NCBI GenBank assembly: GCA_023525975.1
Contig: CM042034.1
Coordinates: 28,360,779-28,424,778, forward strand
DNA from: Smallanthus sonchifolius
Lineage: Eukaryota > Streptophyta > Magnoliopsida > Asterales > Asteraceae
Direction of reading: 5' to 3'
Length of the DNA: 64,000 nt
Shown here: in pieces, positions 44,940 through 56,749 of the stretch
How positions within the stretch are numbered: position 1 is the first letter of the stretch
Layout of the letters: every line of letters begins with the position of its first letter
Program-made: the position numbers and the translations under genes
Notes under the pieces: generated by a model
What the model was told of the DNA's origin: nothing
Database searches by the model: none
What the model saw: only the letters and a program-made list of their open reading frames with translations

Positions 44940-47400
44940 TTCTGTTTTTGATGCTTTTTGAATTAGTGATGATACAACTACTCTATGTACTCTACATTCT
45001 CTTAAAAGATGCCCTAATTTTTGGTAGTTGTGGCACTTACCGTTTTTGTGTTACCCTGGAAGCCTTCCACTTCTTTTGAACCCTTAGACTCAACATTCCC
45101 ATCTAGTTCATTAGACCAATCTCTTCTAAGTCATCTAATGAAAATGCCCCAGATCATCATCAATTAGATTGTTGAACTCTAAGCAACACCAATGGTACTA
45201 CCACAGCATATAATGTTTTTGGGAGGATGCTCGTCGAGTTTTCATGTGTTGTATTGCTTCCCAAGCATAATTCAATAATCAATCATTAACCAAGAACAAA
45301 TATGAAGAAGAGAGAACATGGATGGACCCTAATAAATGAAACATTCAATTGATCGATCATCCAACACAAAGTGTGTAAAATTGAACGGCTTTATATGGCC
45401 GATGATACAATCCTAAACAACATGATGTAAACGTCACAATCATACGGTGCTAAATATGGTTCTTAACTGAAGAATGTTACATTAAAACCCTTCTACTAAA
45501 TACAAACATACAATTAACACTAAAACATACTTACTAAAACTTACGTATCTGATCGGTAAAACTTGATCACACAGTCATGGCTAATAAGCACCTCTTAATT
45601 GTTGATCCAAGTTTAAGTCTTCCAACTTGATTACTTCTTCATTTATGAACAAACTGCAAAACGACTTGAAATAATTTCTTACTTGCTTTTTACTTACTTG
45701 ATTGAACCACATAGGTTTTCTTGCTTGCCACACAAGTATTTGATTGCCACACATGTATCTGATTGTAACACAGGTCCTTCTTGTTTGCGATTTGAACCCC
45801 TATGATTTGATCTTGCTTTTACTTTCTTTGTTTCAAGTTTTGTTGATTTTTTCTTCTTTCATACTTGCATTTTTTCCTTCTGAAGTTGTCTCTTGCCTTT
45901 TTTAATTCGCTCCTCACATTCTTTGTCATGACCATTTTTCCTTTAACCAGTGCAACCCTCACCGTTGTCTTCTTCATCGGCCTTCGTCCTATATCAAGAC
46001 TCAAACTGGCCAAACATCTCGTGATCTCGCCTCTTCTATACACTGGTCTAAATCCACATCCATGGTCTGCCATTTGATCTTGATCAATGCCCTTCACTCG
46101 GTTTCTGCATCGGCTAGTGGAAGCGATGCCATAGTTCTAATCATTCACGAGAGTAGCGTTGGTCACCGCCTGTTTTGTTTCTGGTTTTGCAATAAACAGA
46201 CAACAAAAAAATGATAACATACCCGGTTTCGATTATGATCGTCCTTCTTGTGAAATTCTATAGCAATTTTCGATCACTACCCTTTGGTTGCTCTTCTTTA
46301 AATTCTTCACCGATCCTTGTTATTGATTAACCCTCGATTGCTCTAATACCACTATTGCGCCCCAAGCATCATTCAATAGTCAATCACTAACCAAGAACAA
46401 AGATGAAGAAGAAAGAACATAATGAACCCTAATAAACGAAACTTTCAATTGATCGATCCATCCAACACAAAGTGTTTACAGTTGATCGGCTTTATATTGC
46501 CAATGATACAAGCCTAAACGACGTGATGTAAACGTTGCACCACTAAAATGCTAAATACGGTTCTTAACTTACAAATGTCACATTAAGACCCTTCTACTAA
46601 ATGCACACATACAATTGATACTAAAACATACTTACTAATATTAACATATCTGACCCGTAAAACTTGATCACACAATTATGGCTAACATGCTAATGGTGTC
46701 ATGAATGTTGCAACCCCTTAAGTATAATCTTCAACTTGTCTTTCACCTTCGTTTGTCGTGTTATCTTGATGCAATTCTAACTCATATATTTTCATTTGAC
46801 TATGCAATAGAGTGAGAGTCATATTTGTAAGAACATTGGCACGTACTTCCGATAATCACTTGTTAGAGACCTCACGAATTGATGAGTAGATCTTCGCTCT
46901 TGTATGTTCTCCCACAAGTTTTGAGATCACTTACTAGTGATATAAATCTCCCATATCGCTGAGTTATAATTCTTCATTGATGTATGAACATAGTTCTTAG
47001 TGGTGAACCAATATATCTCCTCTATCCAGCACATCAGGGATGCCTTCTAGCATCTAGCACATGCTAGCCCATAAGTCCATAGCTCCTTTGTACTCTCACA
47101 ATGAAAACCTTAGTATTTTTTATTGGAAAACCAACATGTCATGAGCTCCTCATTCGGATCCATCATTTTCTTATCTTCTTCGTGTATTTTAATGGCTCTT
47201 TTGTGATTAGAGGGCCTCCATTGGCAGTAGCTGCAGTCATAGGAACATAGGGGTTTAGAATCAAAGATGATCAATAAGTGGTTCATTCTTTGTATCCATG
47301 TGACAAACTCATTCCTAACAAATCAAGGAGGCTTGTTGGTTTTCTCCATCTCTTAATTGACTTTGGTAGAAAACTGTGTGAAGTTTTTGTTTTTAAAATA
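44940..47400 (-). pseudogene. Copia-like gag remnant, interrupted
   Basis: A minus-strand zinc-knuckle-like GKCHNYQKLGHLLREC lies near 45000-45050, with the second cysteine replaced by Y. The region from 46690 to about 47400 reads in pieces like a retroelement gag N-terminus with many stops. The two parts flank the small LTR element 45250-46687. Assignment to Copia is by general appearance only. Confidence 0.35.
45250..46687 (-). mobile_element. Small non-autonomous LTR element (TRIM/LARD-like), 1.4 kb
   Basis: Two direct repeats of about 340 bp (45250-45590 and 46354-46687) share the AAGCAT..ATTCAATA..TCAATCA start and the TTGATCGATC, AACACAAAGTGT and ACTTGATCACAC blocks. Next to the right repeat the minus strand reads TGGTATTAGAGC (46340-46351), one base from the initiator-Met primer site, so transcription is leftward. 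The 750-bp interior has a 92-codon lysine-rich frame (45819-46097) with no known domain. A TCATG duplication (45242 and 46699) is possible but does not fit the repeat ends well. Confidence 0.7.
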
Positions 47401-49724
47401 TAAACAATGTTAAGAGAAGATTTTGAATCAAAATTGACAGTTAGGTCAATCGGTTCAAGAACAAGGTCAATCTATATTTCATTGAGAATATAGAGTTTGT
47501 TGGCTTCAATTTATTTTATAACATGTTTCGTGCATATACATATTATTTTACTAAAAAGTTAAAGATTTGTGGATAGATTTGTTACTCACATGTTCATATC
47601 TTTCAATATACTATTTTAATTATTAGATTTATTGCTTAAATCAAGAAGGTTCATATTACATATACGTGTACACGTCATTGGAAAATGATTAGACCGGAGA
47701 TGTTTTAGAGAGAAGTGAAACACAAGGAATGTTACTTAGGAAGCAACTTTGGGGATGAACAACCTCCACTGTAAGAGAAAATACTATCATTACTATAAGG
47801 ATAGTTGTAGTCTTTAGTTGCTCCTTCATAGCTTGCTAAAGTTGACGATGATGATTCAACATGGTTAAGCCCTAGTAATTCCATAATGCTCTCGAGCTCT
47901 TTCACGACTTCACTCATTGCTGGTCTTTGATACCCGAGCTGCTCAACACACCTAAGTGCCAAATCCACGAACCTTTCCAAACCTTTGAGTTGGCTGCTCA
48001 AACCAATGGTCGGGTCAAGGACCTCGTGTAAGTCATATAGTTCTTTACTTTTGTTCATTGCTTCTTTCACACCCCTCACGATGTACTGTCCTTTCTCGAT
48101 TGGGTTTTTTGCGGTTATTAGCTCCAACATCACAACTCCAAAGCTATAAGTGTCACTCTTTTCAGTCAATTGTTGAGTCAAGTAGTACTCGGGATCCACA
48201 TAACCCTGCATCCATTAATACAATCACAAATCACTAAAGTCGTAATTCACACTCATTTATATATGAATGAGTTGATTTGAGTGATACATCTTGTTTATAG
48301 CGAGATGGATCAATAAGTAATGTGTCAAAAGTCACTCACGATATGTATTTAATACATAAAATCTCATAGTTTATATTATCGATTCAAGATCCCATACTAA
48401 CCATGGTCCCTTTGACTTTAGTGGTTACATGAGTCGTATCAGCATCACTCAATGGCTTGGATAGTCCGAAATCGGCCACTTTTGTCGTTCGTCGAGTAAG
48501 ATATTATCCGATTTAATGTCTCTATGTATGATGGGAGGATCAGCGTGATCATGTAAATATTGCAAACCTTTTGCTGCTCCAAGTGCTATTTTAAGCCTCC
48601 GCGTCCAGTCTAACCTAATGCCCGATCTCCCTGCGCACATAAACATTTTGAAACTTATAAAGAACGAAGTAAAACTTATGGACCTATAGCGATTGAATAG
48701 AATTCTCTCAACCATTAAATAACTTGTAAAGTAAAAGCCCGTAATCGATACAGACACATACATTAGTTATGTCCCAAATTAAGAGATTGCTATATATATA
48801 ATGTTTGTTTTAAAGTTTTCGTGACATATTTTCTGAAGTGCTAATTTCATAAACATGATTAGAAGAAAGGACTTCAAATGTGTGAGTACCTGAAAGACTA
48901 TCCTTGAGTGTACCGTTCACAATATACTCATAAACCAGGATTTGTTCACCCTGATCAAAACAAAATCCAACGAGACCCACGACATTCTTATGGTGAACTC
49001 GTGACAGAAGCTCGATCTCATTTTTAAACTCGATCCCACCCTGCGACGATCCTGTTTGAGCTCTTTTGATTGCAATCAGCTGCCCATTCGGAAGACTTCC
49101 TTTATATACCTACACAATTTTGTTTCATCAATAATGCATGAAAGTCAGTTTATAATGTATACTAATACTAACCATCCCATATCCGCCTCTTCCTATGTGG
49201 TTAATCTCCGAAAAGTTGTTTGTGTATTTCTGAAGTTCTTCAAACGTGAACGATCTTGCTCCATTCAACCGAGGAACATCACCACTCCCGCTGGTTGGAT
49301 CCCAGAGTGCTGCAAGGACAATACTATAAAAAATATATCCGACTTACGCCATTATAAATATGAAATTTTAAACCTTTTAAGTATCTAGATATGAAATATT
49401 TGTATGTTTGCAAGTGTTATTAACTTAAAAACAAATAATCCATATTTATTTATAATTTGTAAATATGTTATAATGTGATTGTGACAATTTTTACCAAAGG
49501 GTTGACTATGTTCCGGGGCTCTTTTAACCGTTTCTTTGCGACGGAAAGTGTACATTCCTGCAAGAACTAATAACACCACAAGCACACAACAACCAACGGC
49601 TAATCCTACGATAAATCCAGCGTTGGATGACTTGTGTTTGGTAGCTGATATCTCTGCAAACATGGCAGAGAAATAAAAATACAGATTCAATGATTGTACG
49701 AGTTTAAAGTGGTGACATAAAGAA

Positions 49725-50078
49725 TAGTAAAGTGTCATTTTCGTTCTTGTGGTTTGGCAATTTTTCACTTTCATCCCAAAACTTTTTTTTAGCTTTTTCG
49801 TTCCTGATTTTTCAAAATCTAGTCATTAAATGAAAAACTTCGTCTGCATTTTAACGTTAAATCAATGGTCGGTTTGAAATTCATATGTTAAAATCTAACT
49901 AAATTACCCATGATTTAACCAATATTGCCCTTGATTTAACGTTAAAATGTAGACGAAGTTAGTCGGTTGAATGAAAATGGCTAGATTTTGAAAAGTCAGT
50001 AACAAAAAAGCTAAAAAAGTTTATAGATGGAAGTGACTAAAATGGCCAAACCACGGGGACGAAAATAGCACTTTACTC
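49725..50078. mobile_element. Mutator-type MITE in receptor-kinase intron, 354 bp
   Basis: Ends TAGTAAAGTGTCATTTTCG and inverted GAGTAAAGTGCTATTTTCG, continuing to GTGGTTTGG on both sides; perfect 9-bp duplication CATAAAGAA (49716-49724 and 50079-50087), diagnostic of Mutator-like transposition. Confidence 0.88.
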
Positions 50079-51993
50079 CATAAAGAAACACATTACCTTG
50101 AAAAATGGTATAATTATAAGGTTCTGGTTTGAAATAGTAGATGAAGTAGAACACTTCTGGAGGGAGGAATGTACTACTGGTAAGTGAGTGCCCGAGCCTA
50201 GAAATCTCTGTCGGATTGAAACTTTGTTCTCCAGACGGGAAAATTTCAAATTTAATCTCAAGATAATCATTCTCATTTCTCTTAGGATTCTTTAATGACA
50301 CTGAAGCAACAGGAAGACTTTCTTTATGAAAGAATGCCACCAATGAATCTTGAAGGGAGATCATGTACTTGGTGGAATTTTCTTCTGAAGAGAAGATAGG
50401 AGCTTTAAAGACAATTAAGCCTGTGTATGGAAGTGAACATTGACAATCTGGACTCGAAACAAGGTCTGAATCACATGATGGCGGCTCACAGTTGTTCGAG
50501 TATGGTGTCGAATATGATGCGGTGTTATTTCTGGGCGGGGAACAAAATGTTTCCCGCCCATTAGATTCCTTACATATTGTATTACCGGCCAGGCTGCAGT
50601 AAAAATTCATATTGTTAAGGTTTCGAGGCTTCTAGCTCATGCTGAATCAAAATATTGTTTATGTAGTGTATTTTTTTGATCTAAAAATCTAAAACTTTTG
50701 CCCCTAAAGTTGGGAAATAAATTAACTTGGGCATCCAAATATGAAAACATTATATTGCACCACTAAAAAAATGCCAACATTCGTCACTCTTATGGTACGT
50801 TGGAATAGTTTATGAAGGAATTGGAATTTGTTAAAAGAATTCATATTGAAAGAAATTGGATTTGGAATTTAAATTTATCCAAAGTATTTGGAATTCCATT
50901 AAACGAATTGGAATCTGTTACAAAATTTGAATTTGTAATGCATTTTTGAATTCAGAATTCCTACATAATTTGGAAGTATCTTGAAATCCTTAACGTTAAG
51001 GTGTTATTTCCATTCCAGTTCCATTTTCAATTCCAATTCGGTTATCAACCAAACACATTAAGAATTCCAGTTCCAACAAATTTTACGAATCAAACATATT
51101 GACCAAGTATGTATGTAATTCTATGTTATACGCTATAAGTCCACAACAAAGCATATCTCTAACTTCCATTTGATTAACACTTATTGAAAAATTCAAAACA
51201 ATATTAATGAATCAAAACTGTTTTCAAAACAATATTAATGAATCAAAACTGTTTTTTTTTAATAATACCTAGAACCAATCTGGCCTATTTAAGAAAAAAA
51301 ACATGTTAGAAGGAAAAAAATGTTTAGGGTTTAATCAATATAGCAAAAGTACCATGTTTATGCAGCTTACTCATTTTATAAAAGACTCATGCAAATGGTA
51401 AGTAGGTACAAAACTTACTTTAAACCAATACTAGCACTATATTGGTCTCGTTGGGTGAAGTCTACAATTCGGTTATTTCCAAGATCAACAAGTTGAAGTT
51501 GTGAGCTAGGATTTGAGCTAATGTCCAAGGTGCCATTTATCCGGTTGTCACTTAGATCACTGTCAAATTAAACGAACAGTTGCGAGTCATCAAACATTAT
51601 CATCTAGAAATGTTTTATAACATTCAACAAACTGACGCACTAACACAGTCTGTAACTGAGGAATGCGGAACAAGGCAGCAGGCAGTTGTCCTCCAAGGTT
51701 CGTATTGTGCATCTTACTGCGACGACAACATTACAAGATTAACTAGTTATCTAGTTTGAGCCAAATGTTTAAGTTCTTGTTTATGTGAAACAATTTACTT
51801 ACATGGTTCTCAATTCCTGTAAAGTTGAAAACCATGACGGAATTATCTCGGATGGCTCAAAAGAATTGTTGCTTAAATCACTGCACATTTGTAGTAATAT
51901 GGAAGCAAATGAATTCATTAAGAACACCCTAATTGATTACAATCAATCAAAGATAAACCAAACTAATTCAAAAAGGGGAAATGTCATAGAATA

Positions 51994-52411
51994 TTAATCA
52001 AGTTTCAAAAGTGTTCCAATTATACGCTCATGCATTTTTTGTTCAAACTGGGTTACTAAACCTTCAAATCAAGCCATCATCGAAAAATGAAATGTGTTAA
52101 GAAATAAATGAAGGAGAAGATGTGTGGGTCGGGATTTCCAATATATGTAATTTTATTAAATAAAGAACATGTTAATTATATAAAAAATAAAAAAAATAAG
52201 TTAAAATCTACGTCACCATTCCACATTAACGTCAAAAAAAAAGAAAAGAAAAAGTCTAATTGAAACAAAAAAAAACATGTTAAAACCTATCATTTAAATA
52301 AAACATGAAAGCTGAGTGACTTAATTGGAACACTTTTTAAACTTGAGTGATCTAATTGGAACACTTTTTAAACTTGAATGACCTAATTGGAACACTTTTA
52401 AAACTTGGTTA
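51994..52411. mobile_element. Probable Mutator-type MITE in intron, about 418 bp
   Basis: The left AATCAAGTTTCAAAAGTGTTCC and inverted right AACCAAGTTTTAAAAGTGTTCC ends match. The right arm repeats ACTTGAGTGA..TAATTGGAACACTTTTTAA three times. Target duplication unclear. Confidence 0.55.
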
Positions 52412-52969
52412 CTATTATGTAAAGTTACCAAAAAACAACAAAGATAAAATCTAAATAACTTTGAACCCAATAAATCCCTTTTTTTAATTCCCTTTTGAAT
52501 TTTCCAACAGATATAATTAATGTCTTGATACTTACATATTGTTCAGGTGACTCATGCCTGTGAGATTTGGTATAGGACCAAACAATTCATTGTTGTGCAG
52601 GTACCTATGAAACACAATTTATCAAACATCATATGTGAAATGAAGAATAGTAAAACTAGTGCTTGATGTTGTCGAATTTACATCTGCTGAAGATTGATAA
52701 GATTGTTGATGTTTGACGGAACCTTGTCAATCAAAGAGTTCCTATCAAGTCGTCTGATTCAAAACAAGACATTCAATTCCGAGTTATAATGAAAGATCAA
52801 GCAATGAACCTGAAACTAAAAAACGATACTCACACAACTAGAAGAGACGTGACAAGTCCGAGGGTGGAAGGAATAGCGCCTGTAAGCTTGTTGTTTTCTA
52901 ATAACCTGATAGATCGAGTAAACGTTCATTTCTAGTAGTCCTTTATGTTTCTTTTTCTTGTATAAATAA

Positions 52970-53419
52970 GGGAGTAATCAAGTTTTCTCATCTATTTCAT
53001 TTAAGTCACTCGAACTTTTTTATTATCTTATTTTAGTCGCTCAAGTTTCTTATCTGTTCCATTTTAGTCACTCAAATTATTTTTGTCTAATTCTAATCAC
53101 TCAAGTTTCATATGTTGTTCTAATGTTACGCAATTACGAGGTTAACATGTTACTTTTTTCTATTTTCTTTTATAAATACGGTGAAAATGTTGGTTTACTC
53201 TTTTTGGATTTCATTTTCACCATATACATAAAATGAAATGAAAAAATGTAACTCGTAACATGGTAATTTCGCAAGGTTGGAACAACATGTGAAACTTGAG
53301 TGACTAAAATGAGACAAAAAAAATCTAAGTGACTAAAATGGAACAAATGAGAAACTTGAGTGACTAAAATGAGAAACTTGAGTGACTAAAATGAAACATA
53401 TGAGAAACTTGGTTACCCC
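52970..53419. mobile_element. Mutator-type MITE in intron, 450 bp
   Basis: Ends GGGAGTAATCAAGTTTTCTC and inverted GGGGTAACCAAGTTTCTC. Flanking 9-mers TATAAATAA (52961-52969) and TGTAAATAA (53420-53428) match at 8 of 9. Arms contain repeated TGAGTGACTAAAATG words. Confidence 0.75.
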
Positions 53420-53884
53420 TGTAAATAATTCATACTGAAACGTACAGATGAATCAAAGTCATGTTGGAGTTGAAGATCCCGGGCGGGATATCACCCGATA
53501 GCTGGTTGTCTCCTAAGTGACTGAAAACAATAAAACATAAGTGACCTTCTATTTCACTAGCAGAACTAAGCCGAAAGAAAACTGATGTAAACATACAAGT
53601 GATTGGCATTGGTTAACATATCAAGACCAGGTTTTATCCCGTTAGAAACTGGTAAACTCCCTGTGAGCTTGTTACCGGTGAGATCTAACCAATAAAGATT
53701 TGTAAGATGGCCAATTGAAGCTGGAATGAGGCCATTGAAGTTGTTTGAATTCAAAGATCTATGCAAAACCAATCATAAAGTCAATCACATATGAATATAC
53801 AGTAAGTTGATAAAGGTTATGAGCTGGTAACTGTTCATCCAAAATATTTTTGGAAGTACCTTATAATTAGCGACAAATATATTT

Positions 53885-54060
53885 TTGTCGCAATTTTGTC
53901 AGAAAATTATAGGAAATCTTATGGTTACTTTTTTGTTTTTGTTTTGTCGGAAAATTGTATGAAATCTTATGGTTACTTTTTTGTTTTTGCTTTGTCGGAA
54001 AGTTGTCGCTAACTTGTAAAAAAAATTTCTTTTTGTCGGTAACTTGTCTTAAACTTTTAT
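53885..54060. repeat. Short tandem duplication with TTTTGTCGG words
   Basis: Two near-identical units of about 58 bp (GAAATCTTATGGTTACTTTT followed by T-runs and GTCGG), plus partial copies, in a receptor-kinase intron. The neighbouring frames are not coding. Confidence 0.7.
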
Positions 54061-54633
54061 ATAAAATATACATGTATTTGCACAGGACATTTCTTACAAA
54101 AAGACAAGACTTTGAAGGTTTCCAATGGTGTCTGGAATAGGACCAGTGAAACTGCAACCAACAAGGTATCTGCAAATACAAGATAAATCGTTTATGTTTA
54201 TAACTAACTAACTAACTAACTAGCGGTTTTGTTTTCATAAATAGAATGTAAAATTACTTACAACTCTGTTAATTTCCTTAGATTCCCAATTTGCGGATTG
54301 AGTGATCCACTCAAACCTTCATTATAAGAAAGATCTCTACATACCAAAATAATCCTAAATAATTACTGAGAAGATAACAATAAAAATTAACTACCGTAAC
54401 AAGTCTGGACTTACAGAGACTGTAATTCGGTAAACTTTCCGATGTCATCTGGGAGCTCACCATTCAGATTCATGTTTACCAAGAGGCTGAAAAGTTATAT
54501 AATAGCACTTTTGTTATTAAAACAATTGTAGGTGAAAACTAAGATGGTAGATTTGAACTATATGCTTATAAGTGGGAAAATTCTCAAAATAAACAATTTA
54601 ATTTTTAATTTCTTTGAAACAAACAAAGACTTT

Positions 54634-55106
54634 TCCGCTTCCCAAATATAAACATCAAAATTTCGCTGAAACGTTTCGAAGTCGGCGAATTTGCTGACTT
54701 ACGTGTTTCATTTAACAACTTGCATGTGTAATTTTTGCCTGAACATGTCTTTCCGATCCCGGCGTTTCACCGAAAACTCTTCAAATTCCGGCGAAACCTA
54801 TTCAAATTCCGGTGAAAGCCCTACAACTTCCTCTTTCTTTAAAATTCATTAAAAACATTTGACGTTATTTTTTCATCGGGAAACCCCTTCAGTTCCGGCG
54901 TAAGCAACCCGTTCATCTTCCAGCGAAACCTATTCAAATTCCGGCGAAACCCCTTCAATTCCAGCGAAATCGCCGGGTTTGGTAATTGTTCCGGCAAAAA
55001 TTACACGTGTAAGTTCTAAAATGAGACACGTAAGTCGGCAAATTCGCCGACTTTGAAAAATGTTTCAGAGAAATTTTGATGTTTATATTTGGGAAGTGGA
55101 AATGGC
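54634..55106. mobile_element. Foldback MITE in the LRR intron
   Basis: Arms of about 85 bp (CCGCTTCCCAAATATAAACATC... and its inverse GATGTTTATATTTGGGAAGTGG) enclose repeats of TTCAAATTCCGGCGAAACC. The outer border and target duplication are unresolved. Confidence 0.65.
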
Positions 55107-55397
55107 GTTTTATCTTGGTTCAAATGGATTTAATGCCCCTCAAAATATATTTTGGAATCATAGAAATTAAAGTCCTAAAATAGTTTTATTCGAAGAATTA
55201 AATTATGATTATACTAAAAGTGTTTGCGGCTCAACCCAACCTGAGTAGATGTGTACTAAAATGACCTACCGGATCATGTTCTCACCCGTTATCCAGTTGG
55301 CTCATATTCCAAACTCTAGGTAACAAACTACTCACATTTCGGTCACGCGACCGTTAGTACTGCAGGTGATGCCATCCCAGTGGCCGTCAAAAGCGAG

Positions 55398-56749
55398 TTT
55401 TTAAAGTTTTATTATTAAAAAAACAGTTTTTTAAATTTTTATTATAGAAAAACAAGATTTTTTTAACTTTACATATAAAATTTGAAAATTCTACGTTTAT
55501 ATTTTAAATAAATATGTGTTATAATAAAGTTTACTAATATTTAATTAGTATTTTTTTTAATTAAATTTGTTATTTATAAACAAATTTTTTATTTTGATTT
55601 ATAAATTTTAATACTTAGTTTTTAATAAAATTAAGAAACTTGCAAATAATTATATTTAAAAGTGTATTGTATTTTAAACTTTATTTTTTTTAAATGACGA
55701 GATTTTTTTCCTTCAAAAAACATGTTTACAAGTTTAAATTCGAATTTATTAGTTTTAAATTTTTCATATTTAATTCTGGAATTTTAAATTTAATTGTGTC
55801 GAAATATTAAGGAGTAAAATTTTTAAAATTTGGAGTTTTAAATTTTGAATTTAAAAGATGATATATTGTTGAAATTTAAATTTTATTTGTATCTTTTTAT
55901 TATTTTTTAATGAGATCTTTAGTATTAAAAGTTTAGCGAGAGTTTCCGCATACATGTACAAATAGTATTCGATAATCAGAGCATCTTGATGATGATTTTG
56001 ATGAAAGTTTATAATCTTTCGATTTTTTAAATGGACTTACATTATCAGGTTTGTCAAACCATAAATTAGTTTTAAATGTCGGTGTTTCAGTTATGCTATT
56101 AATAAATATTGATAAAAAAATTGTTTAGGTAATGTAGCAACTCTTTAGGTCAAATCACAAGTAATCGCGTTATAGAAGCGAAGATTATATTTTGAAGCAA
56201 CTTTGATCATCACAATTTTATCCCTATAATTGGTTTAACATATTCAGACAAAAGAATTTCACTAAAACTTCAAAGAAAAAATATACAATTGTTGTATTTT
56301 TGTAATACCATGAATAAAAGTTTATGGAAATCGCTTTCAAATATTGGTTTGTATTGAAAGCTCAAGTGTTTATTCATGATCAGTCGTATGTTGCGTTATC
56401 AAGAGTTAAAAGTAGAGATGGACTCAAGCTATTAGTCTTTGGTAAGCATGGAAAAATTACCAATACCATGTCAAATGTTACATACAATGTAGTATTTTCA
56501 AATTTGTAAATAGTCATTGTAAGGTTTTATTTGACATGCAATTTAATGTATTGTAAAAAGTGCAAAACTTACTAAATGAATTTTCATGTTTTTTTTACGT
56601 TTTAATTACTCTCATTCGTATAATCTTAGCATGTAACAAAATGAAAAAGTTACAAATACAATATTAAATTTGTATAAAAAGAGTTGTTAAGATACTTATC
56701 AATATAATATTAACGTTTCACCCCGTGTAACACACGAGGTTAAAGCTGG
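55398..56749 (+). mobile_element. Helitron remnant with 3' terminus
   Basis: The 3' end has a hairpin CCCCGTGT-AAC-ACACGAGG (56721-56739) followed a few bases later by CTGG and a T, matching the Helitron CTRR|T rule. A RepHel helicase C-terminal fragment lies just upstream. The left border is unclear; the AT-rich block begins where the receptor-kinase N-cap exon is lost, so the insertion may have truncated that gene. Confidence 0.6.
56324..56509 (+). pseudogene. Helitron helicase C-terminal fragment
   Basis: The frame contains FIHDQSYVALSRVKSRDGLK and ends SNVTYNVVFSNL. YVALSRVxSRxGLK is the conserved final motif of the PIF1-type helicase of plant Helitrons, usually followed by a NVVYKE-type tail. 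The upstream Rep and helicase motifs are absent. Confidence 0.75.

Larger units (their letters stand above)
47732..55397 (-). pseudogene. LRR receptor-like kinase (HPCA1/At5g49770 type), frameshifted and 5'-truncated
   Basis: Family members are plasma-membrane LRR-VIII kinases. Stop codon at 47732-47734. Kinase exons: 47732-48206, 48402-48630, 48890-49109, 49173-49309. Membrane segment in 49495-49653 (GFIVGLAVGCCVLVVLLVLA). The extracellular juxtamembrane exon is 50097-50593. LRR exons of about 69-78 bp or two repeats: 51419-51559, 51645-51716, 51803-51880, 52536-52604, then near 52.68, 52.84, 53.44, 53.60, 54.09, 54.26 and 54.41 kb, and the LRR N-cap (HWDGITCSTNGRVTEM) near 55.33-55.40. The Gly loop (GRGGYGM), catalytic Lys (IAIKRA) and HRDIKSDN are intact. 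Between LLDE and KVADFGLSK only 5 bases remain where about 12 are expected, shifting the frame ahead of DFG. No signal-peptide exon was found. At most a kinase-dead truncated protein could be made. Confidence 0.85.

Noticed and set aside
45819..46097. Lysine-rich 92-codon gene
   Set aside because: Lies in the interior of a small LTR element with no homology that I recognise; not called as a gene.
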